64,000 nt of DNA from contig RHLH01000001.1 in NCBI GenBank assembly GCA_003712165.1, positions 744,001 to 808,000 of the forward strand. The letters are read 5' to 3'. This DNA comes from Phycisphaera sp. (GTDB lineage: Bacteria > Planctomycetota > Phycisphaerae > Phycisphaerales > UBA1924). The notes under the pieces are model-generated. The model saw only the letters and a list, made by a program, of their open reading frames with translations. It was not told the origin of the DNA and did no database searches. The position numbers were made by a program, and so were the translations under genes. This document shows positions 19,542 to 28,923 of this stretch, one piece after another; the stretch's first letter is position 1; each line of letters begins with the position of its first letter.

Positions 19542-20396
19542 TCAGGGGGTGAGAGCGCTGCGGATCATGGCGCAGTCCGCGATGATCCCTGATGCGATGT
19601 CGATCGGGAGAACGGTCGCGCCGTCCGACTTGGCATTTGATGGATCTGGGTGGGTCTCGATGAACAGTGCATCGACGCCCGCTGCGGTGGCGGCTCTGGC
19701 TAGTAGCGGAGCCCGCTCAGGCCTGCCGCCCGTCTGCGTGCCGGAACCGGGCAGCTGCGTCGAGTGCGTGACATCGAAACACACGGGCGGGGAGCCTCGC
19801 TCGGAGCTGAGTTCCATGAGATCTCCCAGCCCGGTGAAGTCGTTGACGAGGCGGTGGTAGCCAAAGAACGTGCCCCGCTCGGTCAGCATCTGGTTATCGA
19901 GCCCGGCTTCAGAGAGCTTGGCGACCGGACCCAACATCTCGGCTGGCGAGAGGAACTGGCCTTTCTTGGTGTTGACCGCTCTGCCGAATTCCTTGGCGGC
20001 TTGCCCTGCCGCAAGCAAGAGGTCGGTTTGCCTGCAGAGGAACGCGGGGATCTGGATCAGATCGACCGCCTTGGCGATCGCGGCCGCCTGGCTCGGCTCG
20101 TGGATATCGGTGGTGGTGGGGACGCTAAGCTCCGCCCCGATCTGGTTGATCATGGCGAGCCCTTCGTTGATGCCCGGCCCGCGGTAGCTTGTGATGCTTG
20201 AGCGGTTGGCCTTGTCGAACGACGCCTTGAAAATGTAAGGCAGGCCAGCGGCTGAGCATGCTCCCTTCATCGCGCGCCCGATCGCGAGACCTTGTTCGAG
20301 CGATTCAAGCACGCAAGGCCCCGCGATGATCGCGAGGGGCTGGCCCTTGGCGATGGTGATGTCGGAAACTCTGCACGCTCGTGGCTCTGTTGACAT
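19542..20396 (-). CDS. kdsA: 3-deoxy-8-phosphooctulonate synthase KdsA
   Basis: KdsA joins arabinose-5-phosphate and phosphoenolpyruvate to make Kdo-8-phosphate for the lipid A core. The 284-residue protein has IAGPCVLES near the start, the signature FKASFDKANRSS (about 57-68), CRQTDLL and CFDVTHSTQLPG. The ATG at 20396 is chosen; the frame is open further up but lacks family similarity there. waaA (the Kdo transferase) also lies in this window, so the lineage makes a Kdo-bearing outer membrane. Confidence 0.94.
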   Translation of the reverse strand: MSTEPRACRVSDITIAKGQPLAIIAGPCVLESLEQGLAIGRAMKGACSAAGLPYIFKASFDKANRSSITSYRGPGINEGLAMINQIGAELSVPTTTDIHEPSQAAAIAKAVDLIQIPAFLCRQTDLLLAAGQAAKEFGRAVNTKKGQFLSPAEMLGPVAKLSEAGLDNQMLTERGTFFGYHRLVNDFTGLGDLMELSSERGSPPVCFDVTHSTQLPGSGTQTGGRPERAPLLARAATAAGVDALFIETHPDPSNAKSDGATVLPIDIASGIIADCAMIRSALTP

Positions 20397-20500
20397 GCCA
20401 GAGGATAGGGGCCTGCGGTCCGCGGAAAGGGTCGATAGGATGCCCCCATCAAGCCGATTGCACACTGAGAGAGCCGAGATTCAGTGATTGGACGCGGACC

Positions 20501-21904
20501 ATGGCAAGCAAGAACCGGCTGATCGTCGTTGCCAACCGGTTGCCGGTGAACCGGGTAAAGAAGAAGGGACGCCTCGCTTGGGAGACGAGCCCGGGCGGGC
20601 TTGTCAGCGCGCTCAAGCCCTTTCTGACTGAGACGGGCGGCTCCTGGGTTGGCTGGAGCGGCTCGCCGGGCAAAGCGCCCACGCCCTTTACGCACGAGAA
20701 CATCCAGATCAGACCAGTCTCGGTGACCGCCGAGCAGGTCGAGAAGTTCTACGCGGGGTTCAGTAACGCGACGCTCTGGCCGCTCTATCACGACTGTGTC
20801 CGGACACCCCAGTTCCATCGCCGGTGGTGGTGGCCTTATGTCGATGTGAACCGTCAGTTCGCCGAGGCAGCCGCGGCTGAGGCAAAACCGGGCGACACTG
20901 TCTGGGTGCACGACTACCAGCTGCAGCTCGTGCCCGCGATGCTGCGCGAGATCATGCCCGACATCCGCATCGGTTTCTTCCTGCACATCCCGTTTCCGCC
21001 TCTGGAGCTGTTCGCGCAGCTGCCTTGGCGCCGGGAGATCCTGACGGGGATTCTGGGCGCCGACATCGCCGGCTTCCAGACGCCCCAGGGGGCTCGGAAT
21101 TTCTCCGCCGCTTGCAGGCGGTACGCGGAGGCATCTGGAACGGATACGAAGCTCGAGCACCGTGGGCACACGGTTGTCTCGAAGGCGTTCCCGATCTCGA
21201 TAGACATCGAGAACGTCGAGCAGGCGGTGACGAGCAAAGAAGTGATCGACCGCGCCGAGGAGCTCCGCAAGGACCTCGCGTCCAAACGCGCCGGCGAGCG
21301 GAAGATCCTGCTGGGCGTGGACAGGCTCGACTACACCAAGGGCATCGAGATCAGGCTCCGCGCGTACGAGGAGTTGCTCAGGCGCGGTGTGCACACGGTG
21401 GACGATTGTGTGCTCGTGCAGGTCGCGGTGCCGAGCCGGGAGACGGTCGGTGAGTATGCGGAGCTGCGGGCGTTCGTTGAGCGGCTGACGGGCCGGATCA
21501 ACGGCGAGTACGGGCAGGCGGGGCGGACCGCTGTGCACTACTTCAGGAGAAACCTTGACTACAAGGAACTGATGGCTTTCTACAGAGCGGCGGACGTGAT
21601 GCTCGTGACGCCCCTGCGTGACGGGATGAACCTGGTCGCTAAGGAATACGTGATCGCCAAGACGGGCGAAGAGCGAGCGGGGACACTCGTTCTCAGCGAG
21701 TTTGCGGGGGCTGCCAACGAGCTCGGCGGTGGGGCGCTGCTCGTGAACCCTCACGATGTGGACGGGTTGGCGGCGACGATGGATGTGTCGCTCACGATGC
21801 CTGAATCCGAGGTGCAAAGACGGATGGGACTGCTTCAGCGGGCGGTGCGAAAGAACGATGTGTACGGTTGGGCCCACGGTTTCCTGGAGGCGCTTCGCTC
21901 GTGA
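20501..21904 (+). CDS. otsA: Trehalose-6-phosphate synthase OtsA (GT20)
   Basis: OtsA makes trehalose-6-phosphate from UDP-glucose and glucose-6-phosphate in the cytoplasm. The 467-residue protein begins [17 protein letters not shown] and has [11 protein letters not shown] (glucose-6-P loop), [12 protein letters not shown] (about 130-141), FFLHIPFP, the diphosphate-binding [10 protein letters not shown] (about 275-284) and [13 protein letters not shown] (about 370). The ATG at 20501 fits the family. It is followed by otsB-GH15 with a one-base stop/start overlap (TGATG), so the two steps are translationally coupled. Confidence 0.96.
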   Translation: MASKNRLIVVANRLPVNRVKKKGRLAWETSPGGLVSALKPFLTETGGSWVGWSGSPGKAPTPFTHENIQIRPVSVTAEQVEKFYAGFSNATLWPLYHDCVRTPQFHRRWWWPYVDVNRQFAEAAAAEAKPGDTVWVHDYQLQLVPAMLREIMPDIRIGFFLHIPFPPLELFAQLPWRREILTGILGADIAGFQTPQGARNFSAACRRYAEASGTDTKLEHRGHTVVSKAFPISIDIENVEQAVTSKEVIDRAEELRKDLASKRAGERKILLGVDRLDYTKGIEIRLRAYEELLRRGVHTVDDCVLVQVAVPSRETVGEYAELRAFVERLTGRINGEYGQAGRTAVHYFRRNLDYKELMAFYRAADVMLVTPLRDGMNLVAKEYVIAKTGEERAGTLVLSEFAGAANELGGGALLVNPHDVDGLAATMDVSLTMPESEVQRRMGLLQRAVRKNDVYGWAHGFLEALRS

Positions 21905-24429
21905 TGGATCTCTCTGATCAACTCGAACAGATCACGCGGCAGCCGACGCTGCTTATCGCGTGTGACTACGACGGCACGCTCGCCCCGATCGTGTCCAACC
22001 CGAGCGATGCGAGAGCAGACCGAGAGTCGCTCGTTGCGCTGAGAGCGCTTGCGCACCTGCCCTCGACACATGTCGCGGTCATATCCGGACGCTCTCTCTC
22101 TGATCTCTCCGAGATGATGGGTGAAACCGACGGCATCCACCTCGTTGGCTCACACGGCAGCGAGTTCGACGTCGGGTTCGCGCAGGAGATCAGCAAGGAG
22201 GCCAAGGAGCTTCGAGACAGGGTTCTCGAAGAACTCGAACGCGTCGCCGAGACGGGTGATGGTTTCGGGATCGAGACCAAGCCCGCGAGTATCGCGTTCC
22301 ACTACCGTAACGCGAACGAGGTGAAGGCCCAGGAAGCGGTCAGGACGATCGAGTCGGGGTGTGCCGCGTGGGACGGCGTGCACGTGAAGCGCGGCAAGAT
22401 GGTGATCGAACTCGGCGTCGTCAACACGAACAAGGGCAAAGCGCTTGAGACGCTCCGCAAGAGGTTGGGCGCGTCGGCGTGCCTGTTCATGGGCGACGAT
22501 GTGACGGATGAAGATGCGTTTGCGATGCTGACCGGTCCCGATGTGGGGATCAAGGTCGGGCCCGGTGCATCGGCGGCGAGCTACCGGGTGGGTGACACGC
22601 ACGACATCGCCAAGCTCCTTGCGCGCGTGACGCAGCTGAGGCAGGAGTGGGCTGCGGGCGCGGACGCAACACCGATCGAAGAGCACGCGATGCTGAGCGA
22701 CCAGCGGACGGTTGCGCTAATGACGAGTGCTGCGAGGATCACGTGGCTCTGCGCGCCGCGCGCAGACTCGCCGGCGATCTTTGCCGAGCTCGTGGGTGGT
22801 CCGAGCGCGGGGTTCTTCTCGATAGGGCCCAGTGACAGCGCGCTCGAGGCGGGTCAGCGATACATGCGTGAGGCCAACACACTCGAGACGAAGTGGGGCG
22901 GGTTGACCGTCACGGATTACATGGACTGCTCGGGCGCCAGGCCCACGCAGCGCGCCGGGCGAACGGATCTCGTCCGCGTGATTAGCGGCACGGGCAAGGT
23001 GCGGATCGAGTTTGCGCCGAGGCTCGACTTCGGACGTGTGGCGACGCAGATCGCCATCCGAGACGATGGGCTTGTTGTGGAGGGTCTGCCCGATCCCGTC
23101 GTACTCCGCGCGCCGGGTGTGACGTGGGAGATCGTCAAACATGGTGTGCATGAGACCGCGGTCGGCGAGATCGAGGTGTTCGGCAAGCCCGCGGTGCTCG
23201 AGCTGCGGTTCGGGACGGGCGATCTCAGCGAGGCCAAACTCAGCGAGAGTGAACGCCGGTCGCAGACGACGAAATTCTGGTCGAAGTGGCTCGCGGGCCT
23301 GAGTGTGCCCGAGGTGATGCCCGACCTCGTCAGACGCAGCGCGCTGGCGCTCCGCGGGCTCGTGCACGGACCAACGGGCGGTGTGCTCGCGGCGGCGACG
23401 ACCAGCCTGCCAGAAGACCCGGGCGGCGTGCGCAACTGGGACTACAGGTACTGCTGGCTCCGAGACGGGGCGATCACGTGCGAGGCGCTCGTCAGGCTCG
23501 GCAGCAACGCCGAGGCGATCCGGTTCCTTGACTGGCTGCTCGGGGTGCTCGATAAGACCGCGGCACCCGAGAGGCTTGCGCCGGTCTACACGATCACAGG
23601 CCACGAGCTCGGCCCGGAGGCAGAGCTTGCTGAGCTCCCCGGGTACATGGGCTCGCGCCCGGTGCGCGTCGGCAACGGCGCGAGCACGCAGCTCCAGCTC
23701 GACGTCTTCGGGCCAGTGGTCGAGTTGATCTGGCGGCTCGTCGAGAGCGGTGCGCCCGTGACGTTCGAGCACTGGCAACTCGTTGAGCAGATGGTCCAGG
23801 CGGTCGAGCGTAGATGGATGGAGCCCGACCACGGCATCTGGGAGGTCCGCGTGGAGCGGCGCCACTGGGTGCACTCGAAGATCATGTGCTGGGTGACGAT
23901 CGATCGCGCGATCAAGATCGGGCAGTCCTACCTCGGCAAGACACGGAACGACTGGCAAGAGCTCGCGGACACGATCCGTGACGATGTCCTTGCGCACGGG
24001 TACAACCAGGAAGCCAGGGCTTTCACGGCGTGGTACGGGTCCGATGAACTCGACGCCTCGGTTCTGCTGGTGGGCACGATGGGCCTGATCGACCCGGAAG
24101 ACGAGAGGTTCGTAAGCACGGTCGATCGGATCGAAGCGGAACTCCTCGAGGGCCCGACGGTCTACCGCTACAAGTACAACGACGGGCTCCCTGGCCACGA
24201 GGGCGGGTTCAACTTCTGCACGAACTGGCTGATCGACTCGTACATCGCGGTCGGTCGTGAGCGAGATGCGTGGGCGCTCTTCAATGAGTTCGCGACGCTC
24301 GCGGGGCCGACGGGGCTGATCCCTGAGGAGTACGACACCAAATCGGGCAGGGGGCTTGGGAACCACCCACAGGCATACTCACACGCTGGCTTTATTATGA
24401 ACGCGCTGAACCTCGCTGCGTGTTCGTAG
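21904..24429 (+). CDS. otsB: Fusion: trehalose-6-phosphate phosphatase OtsB + GH15 hydrolase
   Basis: An 841-residue, two-enzyme protein. Residues 1-245 are a HAD phosphatase with DYDGTLAP (D21, D23), SGR at 61-63 and GDDVTDEDAF (197-206), which removes phosphate from trehalose-6-phosphate. Residues about 260-841 are a GH15 domain with an N-terminal beta domain, then RNWDYRYCWLRDGA, the acid/base HGIWEVR (near 647), LIPEEYD (near 808) and NHPQAYSHAGFI. GH15 includes glucoamylases and mycobacterial-type trehalases, so the protein may both finish and degrade trehalose. It is coupled to otsA. Confidence 0.92.
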   Translation: MDLSDQLEQITRQPTLLIACDYDGTLAPIVSNPSDARADRESLVALRALAHLPSTHVAVISGRSLSDLSEMMGETDGIHLVGSHGSEFDVGFAQEISKEAKELRDRVLEELERVAETGDGFGIETKPASIAFHYRNANEVKAQEAVRTIESGCAAWDGVHVKRGKMVIELGVVNTNKGKALETLRKRLGASACLFMGDDVTDEDAFAMLTGPDVGIKVGPGASAASYRVGDTHDIAKLLARVTQLRQEWAAGADATPIEEHAMLSDQRTVALMTSAARITWLCAPRADSPAIFAELVGGPSAGFFSIGPSDSALEAGQRYMREANTLETKWGGLTVTDYMDCSGARPTQRAGRTDLVRVISGTGKVRIEFAPRLDFGRVATQIAIRDDGLVVEGLPDPVVLRAPGVTWEIVKHGVHETAVGEIEVFGKPAVLELRFGTGDLSEAKLSESERRSQTTKFWSKWLAGLSVPEVMPDLVRRSALALRGLVHGPTGGVLAAATTSLPEDPGGVRNWDYRYCWLRDGAITCEALVRLGSNAEAIRFLDWLLGVLDKTAAPERLAPVYTITGHELGPEAELAELPGYMGSRPVRVGNGASTQLQLDVFGPVVELIWRLVESGAPVTFEHWQLVEQMVQAVERRWMEPDHGIWEVRVERRHWVHSKIMCWVTIDRAIKIGQSYLGKTRNDWQELADTIRDDVLAHGYNQEARAFTAWYGSDELDASVLLVGTMGLIDPEDERFVSTVDRIEAELLEGPTVYRYKYNDGLPGHEGGFNFCTNWLIDSYIAVGRERDAWALFNEFATLAGPTGLIPEEYDTKSGRGLGNHPQAYSHAGFIMNALNLAACS

Positions 24430-24448
24430 AGTGATGCGCGTCGGCTGC

Positions 24449-24454
24449 TACACT
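24449..24454 (+). promoter_or_regulatory. Candidate proB -10 element
   Basis: GCTACACT ends 5 bases before the proB ATG. With no Shine-Dalgarno sequence in between, this suggests a leaderless proBA transcript. No convincing -35 box is visible. Confidence 0.35.
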
Positions 24455-24459
24455 GCGAT

Positions 24460-25554
24460 ATGAGATCCGGGGAGATCGTCGTTGTCAAGATCGGTAGTTC
24501 GGTGCTCGCGCCGGGCGGGCGGATGGACCACACACGCCTCATCGGGATCGCGGAACAGATCGCTCTAGCGAAGGATACTGGTTTTCACGTTGTTCTTGTC
24601 TCGTCTGGAGCGATCGCAGCGGGGTTCCGTGATCTCGGTCTCGAAGAGATGCCAAGCTCGATCGTGATGCGCCAAGCCGCTGCGGCGGCGGGCCAGACAA
24701 GGCTCATGAACGCTTGGGCCGCGGCGATGGAGCCTCATGATCTGCGCCCAGCGCAGGTGCTGCTGACCGCGGATCTTCTGGAGAAGCGGGATCAGTTCCT
24801 CAACACCCGTCGGCAGCTTGAGTTGCTGCTCTCTGTGGGCGTTGTCCCGGTGATCAACGAGAACGACTCGGTTAGCTTCGCGGACACACGCTTCGGCGAC
24901 AACGACCGCTTGGGGGCGCTCGTTGCGAGCCTGCTGGATGCGGAGCACTTGGTGATTCTCTCTGTGGTCGATGGGTTGCTCGACGAGAACGGAGAGGTGT
25001 TGGAAGAGGTGACCGACCACGCCGCGGCTCGTGCGCTCGTGAGCGATGATCGTTCCGGTACGGGTGTCGGCGGGATGGGCGTCAAGATCTCCGCTGCTGC
25101 GCTCGCCGCAGACGCCGGGGTGAGCGTCAGCATCTCTTCGGGCCTGCGCCAGGGCTTTCTTGAGGATCTCCTTGCGGGCAAGAACATCGGGACTCGTTTC
25201 GGTCGCAGCGGCGGGAAGTCGGCACGCAAGCGCTGGATCGGGCATGCACGAACGGCGCAGGGGACGGTTGTGGTGGACGCCGGCGCCAAGCAGGCACTGG
25301 TCAACGACGGCGCGAGCCTGCTTCCTGCGGGTGTGGTCGGTGTGCGTGGTGACTTCGGTGTCGGGGCCGCGGTGGATGTGTGTGTTGCGGATGGGGAGCC
25401 CTTTGCGCGAGGGCTTGCCGCGTACTCGTCCGCAGACATCCGCAAGATCGCGGGGCTGAAGTCCGACCGGATCGAGCAGGTCCTCGGTGTGGTGTACACG
25501 GAGGAGGTCATCCACCGCGACGACCTGCATGTCAGCGGAGAGGATGCGCGATGA
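24460..25554 (+). CDS. proB: Glutamate 5-kinase ProB
   Basis: ProB phosphorylates glutamate in the first step of proline synthesis. The 364-residue protein has the amino-acid kinase domain (VVVKIGSSVL at 7-16, LVSSGAIAAG near 47, NENDSVS near 134, GTGVGGMGVKI near 202) and a C-terminal PUA domain (about 275-355, IGHARTAQGTVVVDAGA onward), as in the long E. coli type. It overlaps proA by 4 bases (ATGA). Confidence 0.96.
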   Translation: MRSGEIVVVKIGSSVLAPGGRMDHTRLIGIAEQIALAKDTGFHVVLVSSGAIAAGFRDLGLEEMPSSIVMRQAAAAAGQTRLMNAWAAAMEPHDLRPAQVLLTADLLEKRDQFLNTRRQLELLLSVGVVPVINENDSVSFADTRFGDNDRLGALVASLLDAEHLVILSVVDGLLDENGEVLEEVTDHAAARALVSDDRSGTGVGGMGVKISAAALAADAGVSVSISSGLRQGFLEDLLAGKNIGTRFGRSGGKSARKRWIGHARTAQGTVVVDAGAKQALVNDGASLLPAGVVGVRGDFGVGAAVDVCVADGEPFARGLAAYSSADIRKIAGLKSDRIEQVLGVVYTEEVIHRDDLHVSGEDAR

Positions 25555-26795
25555 GCACGATCAGCGATTCGGCGAACAGGGCGAGAGAAGCCTCGCAGGT
25601 GCTGGCATCGATCGAGAGCGAAACGAAAGACGCCGTGCTCCGCACGCTCGCGCGTCTCATCCGTGCTCAGTCGGCTTTGATTCTGGGAGCGAACACCGGG
25701 GACATGGACGCGGCCCGCGAGTCCGGGCTCGATGCGCCAAAGCTGGCCAGGCTCGAACTGACCGAGGCGGGTCTTGAGCAGATGTGCAGGGGTCTCGAGC
25801 AGATCGCCGCGATGGAAGACCCTGTCGGGATGGTCACTACCGAGCGCGTTGTTGAGAGCGGTTTGAAGGTGCAGAAGGTGCGTTCGCCCCTTGGTGTGAT
25901 CGCGATGATTTACGAGGCGAGGCCCGGGGTGACGATCGATGCGTTCGCCCTGTGTTTCAAGGCTGGCAACGCGTGCCTGCTCAAGGGGGGCAGAGAAGCG
26001 GCACACTCGAACGCGGCTCTTGCCGAACTCGCCAAGCGGGCGCTTGGCGAGAACGGTGCGCCCGAGAGCGCGATCGAACTCGTCACGACGTCTGATCGCG
26101 AAGAGATCAAGGAGATGCTGGGGCTGACGGGGGTGATCGATCTGGTGATCCCGCGGGGCGGGGCCAGGCTGATCGAGTTTGTGCACGAGCACGCGCGAGT
26201 GCCGACGATCCAGCATTTCCACGGCGTGTGCCACGCTTTCGTGCACGCCTCAGCGGATCTCGAGAAGGCTCTTGCGATCTGCACGACAGGGACGACCAGC
26301 GCGCCCGCGACGTGCAACTCGCTTGAGTGCGTCCTTGTGGATGCGGCGATCGCTGATGAGTTCCTACCAAGGCTCGGAGCAGCGTGTGGGCGAGATGGCA
26401 TCGAGCTTCGGGGCGATTCGAGAACTGTCCAGCTTGCGCCGGGCGCGGTCGCTGCGGCTGAGGATGATTGGGGCACGGAGTTTCTCGACAAGATCATCGC
26501 GTGCCGGGTGATCGATGGGCTCGACGGCGCGATCGAGCACATACAACAGTTCGGGTCAGATCACACCGAGACGATCGTCGCGCAGGACGAAGAGGTGTGC
26601 GAGCGGTTCGCCAGGCGCGTGACGAGTTCGTGCGTGCTGACAAACGCCTCGACCCGGTTCAACGACGGATTCCAGCTCGGGCTCGGCGCCGAGATCGGGA
26701 TCTCAACGAGCCGAATCCACGCGTACGGGCCGATGGGGCTTGCGGAACTCACGATCGAGCGCTACATCGTCCGCGGCGACGGGCAGGTCCGATGA
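25551..26795 (+). CDS. proA: Gamma-glutamyl phosphate reductase ProA
   Basis: ProA reduces glutamyl-5-phosphate with NADPH to the semialdehyde that cyclises on the way to proline. The 414-residue protein has VRSPLGVIAMIYEARPGVT (near 107-125), KGGREAAHSN, and the catalytic cysteine in TSAPATCNSLE (about 246-256). The start at 25551 overlaps the proB stop by ATGA, so the two are translationally coupled. The upstream in-frame extension is proB in another frame. A tRNA-Val gene follows 20 bases after the stop. Confidence 0.96.
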   Translation: MSTISDSANRAREASQVLASIESETKDAVLRTLARLIRAQSALILGANTGDMDAARESGLDAPKLARLELTEAGLEQMCRGLEQIAAMEDPVGMVTTERVVESGLKVQKVRSPLGVIAMIYEARPGVTIDAFALCFKAGNACLLKGGREAAHSNAALAELAKRALGENGAPESAIELVTTSDREEIKEMLGLTGVIDLVIPRGGARLIEFVHEHARVPTIQHFHGVCHAFVHASADLEKALAICTTGTTSAPATCNSLECVLVDAAIADEFLPRLGAACGRDGIELRGDSRTVQLAPGAVAAAEDDWGTEFLDKIIACRVIDGLDGAIEHIQQFGSDHTETIVAQDEEVCERFARRVTSSCVLTNASTRFNDGFQLGLGAEIGISTSRIHAYGPMGLAELTIERYIVRGDGQVR

Positions 26796-26815
26796 CGGCT
26801 ATTGTTTGACCGCTC

Positions 26816-26889
26816 GGGCGAGTAGCTCAGTTGGCTAGAGCGCCCGCCTTACAAGCGGTAGGTCCGGGGTTCGAGTCCCCGCTTGCCCA
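26816..26889 (+). tRNA. tRNA-Val (anticodon TAC)
   Basis: Acceptor GGGCGAG/CTTGCCC, D-arm GCTC...GAGC, anticodon loop CTTACAA (TAC), T-arm CGGGG TTCGAGT CCCCG, discriminator A. 74 nt, with no encoded CCA. One pair at the base of the anticodon stem is a C-T mismatch. It lies 20 bases after proA and is probably read through from it. Confidence 0.95.
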
Positions 26890-26971
26890 TTCCCGAGCAT
26901 CGGCACCGAATCGTTCGTGAATCGGTTTGTATTCGGGTCCCAAATCTGTAATACCGGGATGAACGAACAAC

Positions 26972-27001
26972 ACCAGCGGTATGCTGGTTGTACCGGCAAC
27001 C
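26972..27001 (+). promoter_or_regulatory. Overlapping inverted repeats upstream of the MarR gene
   Basis: ACCAGC-GGTAT-GCTGGT (26972-26988) overlaps GGTTG-TACCGG-CAACC (26986-27001), ending one base before the GGGAGG ribosome site. They could be an autoregulatory operator or a 5' RNA hairpin. No direct proof. Confidence 0.3.
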
Positions 27002-27012
27002 GGGAGGTTGTG

Positions 27013-27489
27013 TTGAGCAAGCAGTGTGACATCAGCGAGATCCACTCGACGGCGTGCAAGCTGCGGCGCACGTCTCGCGAGATCATGGCGTTTGTCAATA
27101 AGCTCCTTGAGCCCGTGGGTGTCTCGCAGAGCCAGGCCGACTTCCTCTACTTTTTGCAGCAGGGCGAGACGACACCCTCGGTCATCGCCCAGGCGATCGG
27201 CGTGGACGCTTCGAACCTCTCGCGGATGATCAGGCACTTCGAGGAGAACGGCTGGGTTGAACGCCGGGTCGACGAGAGCAACCGGACCCGCGTGGAGATC
27301 CGGCTTACGGAGGAAGGCAAGGCGTTCGCCAAGCGCGTGGGTAAGCACGCCGACGCGGTCCACGAGACGCTGGACGCCGAGCTTACCGATTCCGATAAAG
27401 AGGCCCTGAATAGGGTCTTGGGCAAGATCCACGACTCGATGCAGCGGGGCCCGGTCCATGACTGGCCAGCGGAGCCGAACGAGAAATAA
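27013..27489 (+). CDS. MarR-family transcriptional regulator
   Basis: About 158 residues from a TTG at 27013 that has GGGAGG 5 bases upstream; GTG (27010) and ATG (26959) are in-frame alternatives. It has the MarR winged helix: QADFLYFLQQGETTPSVIAQ, recognition helix VDASNLSRMIRHFEENGWV, wing ESNRTRVEIRLTEEGK. MarR dimers typically sense small phenolic or oxidising compounds and repress neighbouring genes. The next gene downstream is an SDR dehydrogenase, separated by an inverted repeat that is a likely operator. Confidence 0.88.
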   Translation: MSKQCDISEIHSTACKLRRTSREIMAFVNKLLEPVGVSQSQADFLYFLQQGETTPSVIAQAIGVDASNLSRMIRHFEENGWVERRVDESNRTRVEIRLTEEGKAFAKRVGKHADAVHETLDAELTDSDKEALNRVLGKIHDSMQRGPVHDWPAEPNEK

Positions 27490-27503
27490 TTTAGTCAATT
27501 ATT
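27485..27503. promoter_or_regulatory. Inverted repeat between MarR gene and SDR gene (candidate operator)
   Basis: A perfect 7-5-7 inverted repeat, AATAATT-TAGTC-AATTATT, covers the MarR gene's stop codon and lies about 70 bases before the SDR ATG. It is strikingly AT-rich against the GC-rich background, and its size suits a MarR dimer. Confidence 0.4.
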
Positions 27504-27571
27504 GCGTTTACCAGAATAGGCAACGCCTGGGCGGTGTTCTATCTGTGCCGAGTGGCACAGGAGAACTCACG

Positions 27572-28315
27572 ATGTCAGGACGATTAGACACGAAAACCGC
27601 GCTTATCACGGGTGGCAACAGCGGGATCGGCAGGGCGATCGCCGAGCGATTCGTCACCGAGGGCGCGAGCGTCACGATTACGGGTCGGGATCAGGCAACG
27701 ATCGACGAGGTGGCCTCTTCTCTGGGTGAGCGGGGGCAGGGCATCCGGTCGGATGTTTCGGACATGGCTTCCCACGCGGATGTCGTCGAGAAAGCCGTCG
27801 CAAAGTTCGGCAAGCTTGATGTGTTTGTTGCCAATGCGGGTATCGCGGAGATGATCCCGTTCCTTGAGACAACTGAAGCGGACTACGACCGCGTGATGGA
27901 TATCAACCTGAAGGGTTTATTCTTCGGGGTGCAGGCAGCGGTTCGTCAGATGAACGACGGGGGCTCGATTGTCCTCACCGGTTCGGTCGTTTCCGTCAAG
28001 GGCTTCCCCGCGTTTTCTGCTTACAGCGCGACAAAGGGGGCGGTGCGGACACTGGCGCGGGTGCTGGCAGCCGAGCTCGCCGAGCGCAAGATCCGTGTGA
28101 ACGTCATCTCGCCCGGTCCGATTGCTACACATATCTTCGGAAGACAGGGAATCGAACGGGATTTCATCGAAGACAACTTCACGCAGATGGTCCCACTCAA
28201 GAGGCTCGGTGAACCCGATGAGCTGGCCAATCTCGCACTGTTCCTAGCTTCGGATGAGGCCTCGTACATCACTGGCGCGGATTTCCACGCAGATGGTGGT
28301 GTTGCGCAAGTCTGA
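27572..28315 (+). CDS. Short-chain dehydrogenase/reductase (SDR)
   Basis: A 247-residue classical SDR: TGGNSGIG (cofactor loop, about 14-21), NAG near residue 88, catalytic Ser in LTGSVVS near 134, and YSATK (about 147-151). The ATG at 27572 has AGGAG 8 bases upstream. The first beta-strand loop and TGRD after beta-2 favour NADP(H), which is an inference. The substrate is unknown. It is probably controlled by the adjacent MarR regulator, and a strong hairpin ends the unit. Confidence 0.93.
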   Translation: MSGRLDTKTALITGGNSGIGRAIAERFVTEGASVTITGRDQATIDEVASSLGERGQGIRSDVSDMASHADVVEKAVAKFGKLDVFVANAGIAEMIPFLETTEADYDRVMDINLKGLFFGVQAAVRQMNDGGSIVLTGSVVSVKGFPAFSAYSATKGAVRTLARVLAAELAERKIRVNVISPGPIATHIFGRQGIERDFIEDNFTQMVPLKRLGEPDELANLALFLASDEASYITGADFHADGGVAQV

Positions 28316-28345
28316 TTCTGCACTGAACCCCGTATCAGGAAGATT

Positions 28346-28376
28346 GCAGGCGCTCGGTTCCAAGCCGAGCGCCTGT
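28346..28376 (+). terminator. Terminator-like hairpin after the SDR gene
   Basis: An 11-bp perfect stem CAGGCGCTCGG/CCGAGCGCCTG with a 7-base loop (28347-28375), about 30 bases after the SDR stop. The following bases lack a full U-tract, so termination may be partial. Confidence 0.55.
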
Positions 28377-28450
28377 GATTCATAACCACGGAACCAATTA
28401 CGTGGTTTTGGTTCGTTGAAACTACTTGCAAAAACACCAGCAACGACGTC

Positions 28451-28497
28451 AAAACGCAGAGCTGGCACCCGGAGTTGAGCTCGGGTGCCAGCTCTTT
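28451..28497 (-). terminator. Terminator after the DoxX gene
   Basis: A 14-bp perfect stem AGAGCTGGCACCCG/CGGGTGCCAGCTCT (28458-28495). On the minus strand it is followed by GCGTTTT, 25 bases beyond the DoxX stop. It may also serve the plus strand (TTTACG). Confidence 0.7.
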
Positions 28498-28521
28498 ACG
28501 CGCAGCGGCTTCGTGTGTGCT

Positions 28522-28923
28522 TTAAGCCGCTGCGGGGGTTGGGCTCTGACGAGTCTTCCATTCGAGCGCTGTCGCGGTGCTTGCTGTTGCCAGCGCGACG
28601 AGCGCCATGATGAACACACCCATAAAGTCGCCGTCGAATCCGACCGGACCCAGGTGGCTGGCGATTGCGCCGAGCATGCTCAGGACCGCAAGCGCCGAGG
28701 CGAAAAGGCCGGTCCTCGGGATCAACAGGAGGACGACGATCACCAATTCGATCGCCGCGATTGTCAGCACAGCGGGCTCGCCCCCGGGGAGTCTTTCGAC
28801 GAGAGGCCCTGCGTTGCCGGTGAACTTCGGTAGCCAACCAACGACTGTGAAAATGCCCGCAGTTGCGACCTTTGCGGTCCAGCGTGTGTACAGGGCGGCT
28901 GCTGATTCGGTTCGTGATGACAT
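28522..28923 (-). CDS. DoxX-like membrane protein
   Basis: The 133-residue protein has four predicted membrane helices (about 20-35, 52-68, 72-92, 102-122) and the DoxX pattern KFTGNAGPLVERL after the first helix. DoxX-like proteins occur in quinone- or thiol-linked redox membrane complexes, but most have no proven function. It is a single-gene unit, divergent from waaA. Confidence 0.8.
   Translation of the reverse strand: MSSRTESAAALYTRWTAKVATAGIFTVVGWLPKFTGNAGPLVERLPGGEPAVLTIAAIELVIVVLLLIPRTGLFASALAVLSMLGAIASHLGPVGFDGDFMGVFIMALVALATASTATALEWKTRQSPTPAAA

Noticed and set aside
20267..24366. Long minus-strand frames opposite otsA and otsB-GH15
   Set aside because: No family motifs, antisense to clear enzymes, and typical GC-driven codon mirror frames.
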